Assembly (NCBI GenBank): GCA_964471565.1
Contig: CAYYFK010000002.1
Coordinates: 1 to 64,000, forward strand
DNA from: JABIBT01 sp964471565
Lineage (GTDB): Archaea; Nanobdellota; Nanobdellia; SCGC-AAA011-G17; PNOQ01
Length of the DNA: 64,000 nucleotides
Direction: 5' to 3'
In this document: positions 32,983 through 42,103 of the stretch, piece by piece
How positions within the stretch are numbered: position 1 is the stretch's first letter
Layout of the letters: every line of letters starts with the position of its first letter
The notes under the pieces: generated by a model
The model's database searches: none
What the model was told of the DNA's origin: nothing
The model's input: the letters and a program-made list of their open reading frames with translations, nothing else
Program-made: the position numbers and the translations under genes

Positions 32983-34206
32983 ATGATAAGTGATTTCTTC
33001 TCTCTTGCAATAAAAAACCTTAAACACAGAGGAATTAGGTCATGGCTAACATTATTAGGAATATTTATTGGAGTAACAGCAGTAGTTTCTTTAATCTCGC
33101 TAGGAAACGGTCTTCAATTAGCTGTTGCAAGCCAGTTAGGAATTAGTGCAAATGAATTGGTCACCGTCCAAGCTGGAGGTTTAAGTGGTTTTGGTCCACC
33201 AGGAAGTAATGTAGTTGACCCACTTACTCAAGATGATGCAGATGCTATAGAAAGGCTAAGTAGTGTTGAAAATGCTGTAAGAAGAAATATTAATTCTGGC
33301 AAGATAGAATTCAATGATGTTATTCAATTTAGGTATGTAGGGAGTTTACCTGAAAACAAAGCAGATAGAGATTTGATATACACACAATTAGACACAGAAA
33401 TACTTTCTGGGAGACTAATAAAAGGAGGAGATTCAGGAAAGGTATTACTAGGTTATAATTTTTATAATAAACCAGAGGAATGGGATGGAAAATCTGCATC
33501 TATCGGAAAAAGCATATCTGTAAATGATAAAAACTTCGAAATAATTGGAATTCTTGATAAACAAGGAAGCATTATTATGGATAATGTTGTCGTTATGAAT
33601 GAAGGGGATATGAAAGATCTCTTTGGATTTGGTGACGAAGCAGGAATAATAGTTGTAGAGCCAAAAGATAAAGAAAAAATACACAAAACAAAACAAGATA
33701 TTGAAAAATTAATGAGACAAAGAAGGGGAGTTGATGAGGGAGAAGAAGACTTTGAGGTAAGTACCCCGGAAGCAACACTATCTACAGTAAATGACATACT
33801 TACAGGTGTTCAGATCTTTATAGCAATAGTAGCACTTATCTCTGTCTTTATTGGGGCAATAGGAATAGTAAATACTATGACAACCTCCGTTCTAGAAAGA
33901 AGAAAAGAAATTGGGATTATGAAATCAGTTGGAGCTAAAAATGGCCATATATTTTTACAATTTTTTATAGAATCTAGCTTACTAGGTTTAATAGGAGGAA
34001 TAATTGGGGCAATATTTGGTACGATTATTGGACTTTCTGGAACAATTGCGCTAAATAATTTTATGGGGACAGAATTACCATTAAATGTGGATTTTGTATT
34101 AATATTTTTCTCTTTATTGGGCAGCTTTCTAATTGGGGGAATTGCAGGAATAGTTCCAGCAATGAAAGCAGCCAAACAAAATCCAGTGGAGGCACTTAAA
34201 GGATGA
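32983..34206 (+). CDS. MacB/FtsX-type ABC permease 1
   Basis: A 407-aa permease: one N-terminal membrane helix (about 20-42), a MacB periplasmic-core domain (about 45-270), and three C-terminal helices (about 275-405) with ERRKEIGIMKSVGAK between them, the coupling motif of the family. It overlaps permease 2 by 4 nt. Two different permeases suggest a heterodimer. Confidence 0.9.
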   Translation: MISDFFSLAIKNLKHRGIRSWLTLLGIFIGVTAVVSLISLGNGLQLAVASQLGISANELVTVQAGGLSGFGPPGSNVVDPLTQDDADAIERLSSVENAVRRNINSGKIEFNDVIQFRYVGSLPENKADRDLIYTQLDTEILSGRLIKGGDSGKVLLGYNFYNKPEEWDGKSASIGKSISVNDKNFEIIGILDKQGSIIMDNVVVMNEGDMKDLFGFGDEAGIIVVEPKDKEKIHKTKQDIEKLMRQRRGVDEGEEDFEVSTPEATLSTVNDILTGVQIFIAIVALISVFIGAIGIVNTMTTSVLERRKEIGIMKSVGAKNGHIFLQFFIESSLLGLIGGIIGAIFGTIIGLSGTIALNNFMGTELPLNVDFVLIFFSLLGSFLIGGIAGIVPAMKAAKQNPVEALKG

Positions 34207-35408
34207 TAAGTTTAGAAAGTATAAGATACTCCCTGAGGAATCTAAAACAAAATAAAGGTAGAAGCCTACTAACAATCTTCTCAATATTGGTTGGGATATC
34301 AACAATTTTCATTTTCATTAGCTTTGGTTATGGATTATATAATTACACAAATGAACTAACCTCTAGCTCGTCAGCAGATAAGGTTCTTATAATGCCAAGA
34401 ACAGCAGGAGGATTTGGAGCAGTAGAAGGAGTGGTACTAAACGATACTGACGTAGATGAGATAGAAAAAGCAGCAGGAGTGTATGATGCTACAGGGCTAT
34501 ATTATGATGCAGTATTAGTAAAACAAAATAGTGATCAAAGATATACCTTCATCATAGGCTATGATCCAAAAAAAGATTTTGTAATGGAGTCTTTCAATAT
34601 AGATGTAGAAAAGGGGAGGCTACTAAGATCTGGAGATATGAGAAAAGCAGTCTTGGGATACAATTATTTAATTTCAGATAAAATATTCTCAAAAACATAT
34701 GATGTAAATGACAATATAGAAGTAAATGGGATCAATCTAAAAGTTGTAGGTATTATGGAAGAAATTGGAAATCCACAAGATGATTCACAAGTATACATAA
34801 GCAACGATCAGTTTGAAGAGATGTTTCCAGACCAAGAATCATACGGACAAATAATTGCCAAAGTAGATATAAAAGAGATAGAAAAAGTAAATGAAAATAT
34901 AGAAAGAAACCTAAGGAAATCTAGAGATGTTGAAGAAGGAAAAGAGGATTATTATGTCCAATCATTTGATGAATTAATTGAACAATTTGCCAGCGCTCTA
35001 AATATAATAATTGGTTTTGTTATATTAATAGCATTAATTTCTGTTCTAGTATCAACCATAAATACTGCGAATACAATGATAACCTCTGTGCTTGAAAGAT
35101 ATAAAGAAATAGGAGTATTAAAAGCAATGGGGGCAAAGAACTCAAGTATATTTGAAATATTTTTATTCGAAAGTGCATTCCTCGGAATAGTTGCAGGAAT
35201 AATTGGAGTAGCATTTGGATGGGGAATATCTTATTTGGCAGGAGTAATATTAAAGAGCATGGGCTGGGGATTCTTACAACCATATTTCTCTATATATTTA
35301 TTTGTGGGGTTGATTTTATTTGCTGGAATAACTGGAGCAATCTCGGGAGTTTTTCCTGCAGTTAGAGCTTCAAAAACTAATCCAGTAGATGCATTAAGAA
35401 ATGAATAA
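34203..35408 (+). CDS. MacB/FtsX-type ABC permease 2
   Basis: A 401-aa permease with the same layout as its neighbour: N-terminal helix (about 18-40), external core domain, and three C-terminal helices with ERYKEIGVLKAMGAKN. The sequences have diverged enough to be distinct subunits. ATGA overlap with permease 1 means coupled translation. Confidence 0.9.
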   Translation: MISLESIRYSLRNLKQNKGRSLLTIFSILVGISTIFIFISFGYGLYNYTNELTSSSSADKVLIMPRTAGGFGAVEGVVLNDTDVDEIEKAAGVYDATGLYYDAVLVKQNSDQRYTFIIGYDPKKDFVMESFNIDVEKGRLLRSGDMRKAVLGYNYLISDKIFSKTYDVNDNIEVNGINLKVVGIMEEIGNPQDDSQVYISNDQFEEMFPDQESYGQIIAKVDIKEIEKVNENIERNLRKSRDVEEGKEDYYVQSFDELIEQFASALNIIIGFVILIALISVLVSTINTANTMITSVLERYKEIGVLKAMGAKNSSIFEIFLFESAFLGIVAGIIGVAFGWGISYLAGVILKSMGWGFLQPYFSIYLFVGLILFAGITGAISGVFPAVRASKTNPVDALRNE

Positions 35409-35445
35409 CAAAAAGTTTATATAGGAAATGTACAAAATGATAAAT

Positions 35446-36339
35446 ATGAAAAAAGAGAGTTTTATTGGGAAAACAATATTAAGTTTAGTATTACTTTTAA
35501 TTTTTGCAAGTCCGGCCATAGGGGCAACAGGTTCAGGGTGTGACTTGGGATCATCATTGATAAATCAAGATCCTTATCCAGCATTACCAGGGGAATATGT
35601 TGAGATATTATTCCAAATAGATGGGGTAGGAGATTGTGAAGAGGGCGCTGTAGCAGATTTGTTTTTAGAGTACCCATTTTCTTTAGATGGGGGAGACACA
35701 ACACGGAGAATAGAATCCCCAACTTATATAGGTGGAGACCACAATTATAATTGGAACATTTTATACAAAGTTCGAATAGATAGGGATGCACTGGAGGGAG
35801 ATTATGATTTGGAGCTTAGATACACAGATGGAAGAGTATTGCCTTCAGATGAGTATACTTTTGATAGATTTCCAATAACAATTGAAGATGGAAGAACAGA
35901 TTTTGAAGTTCATGTAGAAAGCTATAATTTTGAAACTAGAAATTTAGTTTTAGAAATACTTAACATTGGGAACCAAGATATAGAGGCATTAACTATAGAA
36001 ATACCAAAACAAGAGAATGTAATTATAAAAAGTTCAAACAGAAATATTGTTGGAGATTTAGACTCGAATGAATATACAACTGCAGATTTCGAGGCAATTC
36101 CTTCAGAAGGAGAAATAGTTATTAGATTACATTATACAGATTCAACTAACGAGAGAAGGATGTTAGGAAAAACAGTTTACTATGACCCTGTATATTTTGT
36201 AGATTCTTTAGAGAATGTAAAACCAGACAAGACAACTACATATATAGTTGTAGGGATTATTGTTATTCTAGGAGTTTTCTTATTTTTAAGAAGGCGTAAA
36301 AAAAATAAGTCAAAAAAGAAAAACAAATTCGATATTTAA
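35446..36339 (+). CDS. Membrane-anchored surface protein, COG1361-like
   Basis: A 297-aa protein with a signal peptide (about 1-26), two beta-sandwich domains (Asp/Gly-rich, DPYPALPGEYVEILFQ in the first), and a C-terminal helix (about 271-288) followed by a very basic tail. The ATG at 35446 fits a TATA box (35416-35423) with a leaderless start; two upstream in-frame ATGs are less likely. It resembles envelope proteins that sit beside MacB-type exporters, so it may be an extracellular partner. Confidence 0.65.
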   Translation: MKKESFIGKTILSLVLLLIFASPAIGATGSGCDLGSSLINQDPYPALPGEYVEILFQIDGVGDCEEGAVADLFLEYPFSLDGGDTTRRIESPTYIGGDHNYNWNILYKVRIDRDALEGDYDLELRYTDGRVLPSDEYTFDRFPITIEDGRTDFEVHVESYNFETRNLVLEILNIGNQDIEALTIEIPKQENVIIKSSNRNIVGDLDSNEYTTADFEAIPSEGEIVIRLHYTDSTNERRMLGKTVYYDPVYFVDSLENVKPDKTTTYIVVGIIVILGVFLFLRRRKKNKSKKKNKFDI

Positions 36340-36414
36340 TTCTTTATTATCATATTTTTAATATATGGCAAGCGCACTCCCCACCATTATACCAGAAGTT
36401 CTAAATAATAATAG

Positions 36415-37164
36415 TTAATATAACCTAAATTGGAAATTATTTCTACTCCAAAACCACAGGGGAGGATGCATATCTATCGGATTGATTTCAGTTCCATGAA
36501 GAATTTCACGCCATCTTTCAGAGATTTTTTCTTTAGTTAGAGACTCAGACTCTTCTTTTGTGATTACTTCTAAAATTACGGAGCATTTTGTGATATGTGT
36601 ATCAGGAGCAATTTCAATGAATTCAGAATTCTTCAATTTTATTTTACCATACTCTTGGATAATAAAGCTCCAGTAATTGAAAATCTTTGGGCCAGAGAGA
36701 TAAGGGAATCCTTTTTTGAATTGTTTTTGAACAATTTCTTTCAACTTTAGAAAATCATAATCCGCAGATTTCAATAAATTACTAATACTCCCCCAATTTT
36801 CTGAGATAGTTTTAGAGATTTTCTGCCATGTAGCAATATGTTTATTGGGTTGAAGTGCGATTTTATATTTCATCAAGTTCTCTCTTAATTTATCTTCACT
36901 AAGATTTGCAGAAGATTTAATATCGAAGACAATTTTTGTTTTAGAATCATTAAAGGTTTTCAAAACAGATTCCCAAAGTTTGTAACTATCTCTCTGGTAA
37001 TTCAAACTCATTGGTAAAGTGAAATAAACTAAACGAGCCTCTTCACCATCTTCAGAAAAATCGGGATTTGAATCCTCTGGCATTTTCATATAGCCTAATT
37101 TGCCTAATCTATACGCATCTAATAAAATCCTACATTTAGAAATAATTTCTTCTTTAGAATCCAT
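36415..37164 (-). CDS. Hypothetical protein, 249 aa
   Basis: No firm family. The sequence is soluble and mixed alpha/beta. A central LPMSLNYQRDSYKLWESVL, then helices and FPYLSGPKIFNYWSF with IAPDTHITKC, faintly recall helix-hairpin-helix DNA glycosylases (hairpin followed by a V-D-T-H segment), but the catalytic Lys/Asp is not confirmed. TATA-like TTTAAAG lies about 30 nt upstream. Confidence 0.6.
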   Translation of the reverse strand: MDSKEEIISKCRILLDAYRLGKLGYMKMPEDSNPDFSEDGEEARLVYFTLPMSLNYQRDSYKLWESVLKTFNDSKTKIVFDIKSSANLSEDKLRENLMKYKIALQPNKHIATWQKISKTISENWGSISNLLKSADYDFLKLKEIVQKQFKKGFPYLSGPKIFNYWSFIIQEYGKIKLKNSEFIEIAPDTHITKCSVILEVITKEESESLTKEKISERWREILHGTEINPIDMHPPLWFWSRNNFQFRLY

Positions 37165-37291
37165 ATGATATCACTTCCTAAGATAAAGAGATTTCCTTTA
37201 AATCTTTATCGATTACGAATAAAATTAATAAGATGCTACGTAGGAATTTATTTAAATAATTTAGTGCACTGCTTCAGGATTAAGGTACTTA

Positions 37292-37362
37292 AGCGCACGC
37301 CCGGAATCGAACCGGGGATCAGAGGGTTGCAGCCTCTTGCCTTACCGCTTGGCCACGTGCGC
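37292..37362 (-). tRNA. tRNA-Cys (GCA)
   Basis: A 71-nt cloverleaf on the minus strand. The acceptor stem is GCGCACG/CGTGCGC, the anticodon stem AGAGG/CCTCT with loop CTGCAAC (anticodon GCA), and the T arm CCCGG-TTCGATT-CCGGG. The discriminator is T (U73), the identity base of tRNA-Cys. No intron and no encoded CCA. Confidence 0.94.
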
Positions 37363-37423
37363 ACAATGGAAGTACATTCAATATATTTATAAAAGTTTTC
37401 TCCACCCAGATTTAACTAAAAAA

Positions 37424-37936
37424 ATGAAAATTTCAAGAAAAGTAAGAAATGGAGTAACAATAGCAATACTATCTTTAATGCCATTCATAGCTAGCGATAC
37501 AAGTAAAAAACAAACCGAACAAGTACTAAAAAAGGCTGAAAATATGAGATTAATCAATGAATATGATATTTCTCAATTAAATCTTTCAACAAAAGAAGAA
37601 AAAGAGTTACAAGCAAGAGTAGAAGAAAAACTAGAAGCTTACACACCAAAAACAAAATTTGCTCTACCATACATTGGATCAGATGTAAAAACAGAATTAC
37701 AAGGTATAGACAGAGAAGGGTTCACACTAAAATACAGATTAAATTCAGATTTGCCAATCCAATTCAGATTGGGAATGGGGACAAAAACTAAAACAAAATT
37801 CAATGGAAATTCAAGTATAGAGGAAATAAACTTTGATCTGTCTAGAAAGATATTTGGAGCAAACACATTATACCAAGTCAATATATCCCAAGACAATCAA
37901 CCAGAATATAGGTTCTCATTAAATTTTAATTTTTAA
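37424..37936 (+). CDS. Hypothetical secreted beta-rich protein, 170 aa
   Basis: Not recognised. The ATG at 37424 has a TATA box about 30 nt upstream (tttataaaag near 37387-37394); the longer frame would run into tRNA-Cys. An N-terminal hydrophobic stretch (VTIAILSLMPFIA) may be a signal peptide. A charged helix follows, then about 90 residues of alternating beta strands ending SLNFNF. The strand pattern resembles beta-barrel proteins, but that is speculation. Confidence 0.55.
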   Translation: MKISRKVRNGVTIAILSLMPFIASDTSKKQTEQVLKKAENMRLINEYDISQLNLSTKEEKELQARVEEKLEAYTPKTKFALPYIGSDVKTELQGIDREGFTLKYRLNSDLPIQFRLGMGTKTKTKFNGNSSIEEINFDLSRKIFGANTLYQVNISQDNQPEYRFSLNFNF

Positions 37937-37942
37937 AAAGAG

Positions 37943-38064
37943 CGGACCGGAAGGGATTTGAACCCTCGACCCCTAGCTTTCTTCAACTCAGTTTAGAAGG
38001 CCTACACAGAAGCATACTAACGCAAAACTTCTTTAGTGCTCTATCCAAGCTGAGCTACCGATCC
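37943..38064 (-). tRNA. tRNA-Arg (TCT) with two introns
   Basis: A 122-nt precursor on the minus strand with a 75-nt mature tRNA. The acceptor stem is GGATCGG/CCGGTCC with discriminator G. The spliced anticodon arm is CTAGC-CTTCTAA-GCTAG (anticodon TCT); T arm GAGGG-TTCAAAT-CCCTT. Intron 1 (32 nt, plus-strand 38002-38033) interrupts the anticodon stem at 29/30. Intron 2 (15 nt, 37979-37993) is at the canonical 37/38. Both junctions fit bulge-helix-bulge geometry: GCAC:GTGT with bulges TAA/AGG, and CTTC:GAAG with bulges TAA/AAA. The splicing endonuclease and RtcB/archease would process it. Confidence 0.9.
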
Positions 38065-38065
38065 A

Positions 38066-38911
38066 CTAAAGTTTAAGAGCTCCAATATCATTTATAAATT
38101 TATCTACAACACTCTTTTTACTACACCAAATCACCCAAGAATTGTTCGCTTTATCAAAATAAGGGGGTCTTACAGAAAGTCCAACAAATCGAAATAATAA
38201 ATAAACCTGATTTAAAAATTTCTTTGATTTTTGCCTTAATTGAAAACATAATTTTCCTCTATGAAAATATTTATTCCCATCGCTATCCATCAATCCCCTT
38301 AGAAAATACTTTATATAAACAGAATCATTTTTTATTTTAGCTGGAACTCTAATGGAATCATATTTCTCACCAATAGGAATTTCATAATAAGTGTTCAAGA
38401 AAAATAATAAAGCCTTAGAATAGATACAAACATCATAACAGCCCTTGCCCTTATGACAACTTGGCCTAATTCCAAAAAGATGCTCCATTAATTCAGAAAC
38501 GTGATTTATTCTCTCTTTCCCTTTAACAGCAATCCTAACAGAATAACTTTGCCTCTTTAATTCCCTTTCTTTACTTATACAAAGACATCCATCTCCTAAC
38601 AACAAACCCAAAAAGTAATACAAACGAAAATCCACATTTTCTGGAAGATTAATTGTATTCCCACTATTAATAGACAAAGAACTAACATTTACTCTTTCAA
38701 TATTATTTTTTTCACAAATATCAATTAAACAAGAAACCGGAATAGGTCTTTCTTTTCGTTTCCAATAATAAATAGATCTTTCAGAAACCCCTTCAACCTC
38801 TTTAGGATTTAAATTTGAAATAGTTTCTTCAAGGGCAAGATCATTAAAAAGGATGCAAATATTCTTTTTATTCGATATCAATCTTTTTAAATCTTTAACA
38901 CCCAATTCCAT
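38066..38911 (-). CDS. Free-standing HTH-LAGLIDADG protein
   Basis: A 281-aa protein. Residues about 30-75 look like a helix-turn-helix domain (VSERSIYYWKRKERPIP). Two LAGLIDADG motifs follow: YFLGLLLGDG (99-108) and FLRGLMDSDG (203-212), each with the acidic metal ligand. This is the monomeric homing-endonuclease layout; some relatives act as maturases or DNA-binding regulators. It is not inside an intron. Its TAG stop lies 1 nt before the intron-containing tRNA-Arg, same strand. The ATG at 38911 is supported by a TATA box at 38933-38941 (leaderless). Confidence 0.8.
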   Translation of the reverse strand: MELGVKDLKRLISNKKNICILFNDLALEETISNLNPKEVEGVSERSIYYWKRKERPIPVSCLIDICEKNNIERVNVSSLSINSGNTINLPENVDFRLYYFLGLLLGDGCLCISKERELKRQSYSVRIAVKGKERINHVSELMEHLFGIRPSCHKGKGCYDVCIYSKALLFFLNTYYEIPIGEKYDSIRVPAKIKNDSVYIKYFLRGLMDSDGNKYFHRGKLCFQLRQKSKKFLNQVYLLFRFVGLSVRPPYFDKANNSWVIWCSKKSVVDKFINDIGALKL

Positions 38912-38932
38912 GGTCTTCAATAGTGAAATCCA

Positions 38933-38941
38933 TTTATAAAT
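38933..38941 (-). promoter_or_regulatory. TATA box of the HTH-LAGLIDADG gene
   Basis: ATTTATAAA on the minus strand about 25 nt upstream of the ATG at 38911, giving a leaderless transcript. The conserved 24-bp element lies directly upstream. Confidence 0.6.
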
Positions 38942-38946
38942 TATTT

Positions 38947-38970
38947 CCGCGTGCGTGACAAGCTGACAAG
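38947..38970 (-). promoter_or_regulatory. 24-bp upstream promoter element, copy 2
   Basis: Contains GCTTGTCACGCACGCGG on the minus strand and matches the element at 19949-19972 in 22 of 24 bases. Spacing to the TATA box is the same in both copies. A tandem CTTGTCA repeat is present. The two differences are at equivalent positions of the tandem repeat (C versus T). Confidence 0.6.
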
Positions 38971-39020
38971 AAAACCTTACTACAGCAAAGATTATAAAGA
39001 TAAATAACTCCTCAAAATCA

Positions 39021-39398
39021 ATGGTAATGAAATACACGGCAAATCATAAGTACAGGCCAAATCTACAAGATGGAGATGTAGAATGTCCAATTAAATTAGA
39101 ACAAGGCATCTTAGAATTATATGGAAAATATAAAACAGGATCTATTCACAAGGGTCCAATGAAGAGAGTATTTGGAAGCAACTATGAAATTTTTAGTAGA
39201 AAAGTTAATAGATTAATAAGAGGATCAAGTGTTTCATTGGAAGACAGAGATAAATTAAAACTCAGCGATGGAAGAAGAATCAAAAGTTTATCCCTAGAAA
39301 TATGTTTAGAAGAGGGGATAGAAAGAGCTAAGAAACAAAGAAAAGAATACGAAAAACTCTACAGAATCAGACCCGAAGTGGAGAGAATGCGATTCTAA
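39021..39398 (+). CDS. Hypothetical basic protein, 125 aa
   Basis: Not recognised. Basic and helical, with IHKGPMKRVFGSNYEIFSR in the middle and a charged C-terminal helix. No signal or membrane segment. A TATA box (attataaag, about 38990-38998) supports the ATG at 39021. It is divergent from the HTH-LAGLIDADG gene and could share its control region. Confidence 0.55.
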   Translation: MVMKYTANHKYRPNLQDGDVECPIKLEQGILELYGKYKTGSIHKGPMKRVFGSNYEIFSRKVNRLIRGSSVSLEDRDKLKLSDGRRIKSLSLEICLEEGIERAKKQRKEYEKLYRIRPEVERMRF

Positions 39399-39439
39399 CA
39401 ATCCAAAAATATTTAAATATCTCAAATCAACAAATTCTT

Positions 39440-42043
39440 ATGAATTACAATGAAATAGAGAAAAAGTGGCAAGAAGATTGGGAAAAAGCTCAAATCTATC
39501 AAGTAGATGAAGATTCAAAAAAACAAAAGTTCTACTGCCTAAGCATGTACCCATATCCATCGGGTTCAGGATTACATATAGGTCACGCCTCAAACTTCTC
39601 AATAACTGATGTTTTTTCTAGATTCAAAAGGATGCAAGGTTTTAACGTTCTACATCCCATGGGATTTGACTCATTTGGATTGCCTGCAGAAAACGCCGCA
39701 ATAAAAAACAACTCTCATCCAAAATTATTTACTGAAAAAGCGATAAAGAATTTCATAAAACAAATGAAAGAGCTAGGTCTTAGTTATGATTGGTCTAGAG
39801 TTATTTATTCTCACGATCCCGACTATTACAAATGGAATCAATGGTTATTTCTACAAATGTATAAAAAAGGATTAGCATACAAAAAAACTGCTCCAGTTAA
39901 TTGGTGTACAAAATGTAATACTGTTCTTGCAAATGAACAAGTTGTAAATGGTTGCTGTTGGAGACATGAAGATACCGAGGTAGAAATCAAAGAATTAAAT
40001 CAATGGTTTTACAAAACAACAGATTATTCCAAGGAGCTAGTTAAGGATTTAGAAAAACTAGATTGGCCAGAAGAAATAAAACAAATGCAAAGAAATTGGA
40101 TTGGAGAATCTGAAGGAACAATAGTAAATTTCAAATTAAAAGATACAAAAGAAGACATTCCAATTTTTACAACAAGAGTAGATACAATCTATGGAGTTAC
40201 TTTTATGGTTTTTGCTCCAGAACATCCAAAAGTTCAAGAGCTAGTAAAAGGAACAAAGCATGAAAAAGACGTAAAAGAATTTACAAAAAAAGTAATGCTT
40301 CAAGATAAATTCGAAAGAACCGCAGAAGATACAGAGAAAGAAGGTCTATTCACTGGAAAATATGCAATAAACCCCTTAACAAATGAGGAGATTCCAATTT
40401 ACATAGGAAACTTCGTAATCCCCGATTATGGTGGTGGCGCAGTTATGGCAGTACCAGCCCACGATCAAAGAGATTTTGAGTTTGCAAAGAAATATGACAT
40501 TCCAATAAAGGAAGTTATAATTCCTAAAGACAAAGTAATAGATAAATTAGAGAATGCTTATGTCGAAGATGGAATTCTAATTAATTCAGATAAATTCAAT
40601 GATTTAAATAATAGAAAAGCAATCGAAGAAATAACAAAACACTTAGAGAAAAAGAGATTAGGAAACAAAACAACAAATTACAGATTAAGAGATTGGTTAC
40701 TATCAAGACAAAGATATTGGGGAACTCCAATTCCAATTTTGTATTGTGATAAATGTGGATTAGTTCCAGAAAAAGAAAAAAATCTTCCAGTAAAATTACC
40801 AGAAGATGTCAATTTCAAATCTGGGGGGAACCCGTTAGAAACTTCAAAAGAATACCAAAACGCAGTATGTCCAAAATGTAAGGGAAAAGCAAAAAGAGAA
40901 ACAGACACAATGGACACATTTATTGATTCTTCATGGTATTTCTTAAGATACTTAGATCCCAATAATGACAAGAAAATATTTTCTAAGAAAAAAGCAGATT
41001 ATTGGATGCCAATAGACCTTTACATAGGTGGAAAAGAACACGCAACTGGCCACCTAATTTATTGTAGATTCATAACTAAAGTCTTGAAAGATCTAAAATT
41101 AATAAAAACAAAAGAACCAATTCAAAAACTTTTCAACCAAGGAATGCTACATAAAAATGGAGTAGTAATGTCTAAGTCAAAAGGAAATGTAGTTACGCAA
41201 GAAGATATATCAGAAAAATATGGGATAGATACAGCAAGATTTTTCCTATTTTCAATTTCTTCTCCAGAAAAAGACAAAGAATGGTCAGATAAAGGAATAG
41301 AAGGATCATTCAGAGTTATAAACAAAATTCTACCATTAGCAGAAAAAAAATTCTCAAAAGATAAAACTCCAGAGCTAGATAATATACTAAACAAAACAAT
41401 AAAAAATATAACAGAAACGATTGAAAACTTACAATATAATTTATCAACAATTTATTTAACGGAATTAATTAACTTCCTATCTAGAAATGAAATAACAAAG
41501 GAGTCCGTAGAAACATTAGCTAAGTTACTTTCTCCATTTACACCACATATAGCAGAGGAACTATGGAATAAATTAGGAAATAAAGAGTTTGCCTTAGAAC
41601 AAAAATGGCCAAAATATTCAGAAGAAAAAATAAATCCGGAGATTGATGCTCAAGAAGAACTAGTAAAAAACACGATAAACGATGTTAAAGCAATTATGGA
41701 TTTAGTCAAAATAGAACCAAAAAAAGCAACTATCTCAGTAGCAGAAGGATGGAAATACGAATTAATTAAAAATTTTAAAGAAGAATTGAAAAAAACAAGA
41801 GAACTTTCAAAATTAATAAAAAAAGTAATGGTTCAAGAGCATGCAAAAGAGATTTCAAAAATAATTCCTTCATTATTAAGAAACGAATCTAAAATTCCAA
41901 AAGTAGTTTTAACACAACAAAAAGAGTTTAGAGTTTTAGAGAAAAACAGAGAATTATTAGAAAAAGAATTAAACATAGAAATAGAAATAAGAAGAAACAA
42001 CGAAAAAGCAATGCCCTCTAAACCATCAATAAAAATTGAATAA
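39440..42043 (+). CDS. leuS: Leucyl-tRNA synthetase, bacterial type
   Basis: An 867-aa class I synthetase. HIGH is HIGH at 46-49 (SGSGLHIGHASN), followed by the bacterial-type HPMGFDSFGLPAENAAI. A CP1 editing domain with TTRVDT and a GGAVMAVPAHDQRD motif is present. KMSKS is MSKSK (577-581). The length, the PYPSG motif and the segment order are those of bacterial LeuRS, not the roughly 950-aa archaeal/eukaryal form. Gene transfer from bacteria is therefore likely. Codon use looks like its neighbours, so the transfer is old or ameliorated. Confidence 0.92.
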   Translation: MNYNEIEKKWQEDWEKAQIYQVDEDSKKQKFYCLSMYPYPSGSGLHIGHASNFSITDVFSRFKRMQGFNVLHPMGFDSFGLPAENAAIKNNSHPKLFTEKAIKNFIKQMKELGLSYDWSRVIYSHDPDYYKWNQWLFLQMYKKGLAYKKTAPVNWCTKCNTVLANEQVVNGCCWRHEDTEVEIKELNQWFYKTTDYSKELVKDLEKLDWPEEIKQMQRNWIGESEGTIVNFKLKDTKEDIPIFTTRVDTIYGVTFMVFAPEHPKVQELVKGTKHEKDVKEFTKKVMLQDKFERTAEDTEKEGLFTGKYAINPLTNEEIPIYIGNFVIPDYGGGAVMAVPAHDQRDFEFAKKYDIPIKEVIIPKDKVIDKLENAYVEDGILINSDKFNDLNNRKAIEEITKHLEKKRLGNKTTNYRLRDWLLSRQRYWGTPIPILYCDKCGLVPEKEKNLPVKLPEDVNFKSGGNPLETSKEYQNAVCPKCKGKAKRETDTMDTFIDSSWYFLRYLDPNNDKKIFSKKKADYWMPIDLYIGGKEHATGHLIYCRFITKVLKDLKLIKTKEPIQKLFNQGMLHKNGVVMSKSKGNVVTQEDISEKYGIDTARFFLFSISSPEKDKEWSDKGIEGSFRVINKILPLAEKKFSKDKTPELDNILNKTIKNITETIENLQYNLSTIYLTELINFLSRNEITKESVETLAKLLSPFTPHIAEELWNKLGNKEFALEQKWPKYSEEKINPEIDAQEELVKNTINDVKAIMDLVKIEPKKATISVAEGWKYELIKNFKEELKKTRELSKLIKKVMVQEHAKEISKIIPSLLRNESKIPKVVLTQQKEFRVLEKNRELLEKELNIEIEIRRNNEKAMPSKPSIKIE

Positions 42044-42103
42044 CTTCAAACTAAATTGAACATAAAATAACCTTTATAAATCGAATTCTACCATTAAAAT
42101 AAA

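Noticed and set aside
37165..37291. Small RNA or gene between the 249-aa gene and tRNA-Cys
   Set aside because: Only a TATA-like box and AT-rich sequence; no frame or stable structure found.
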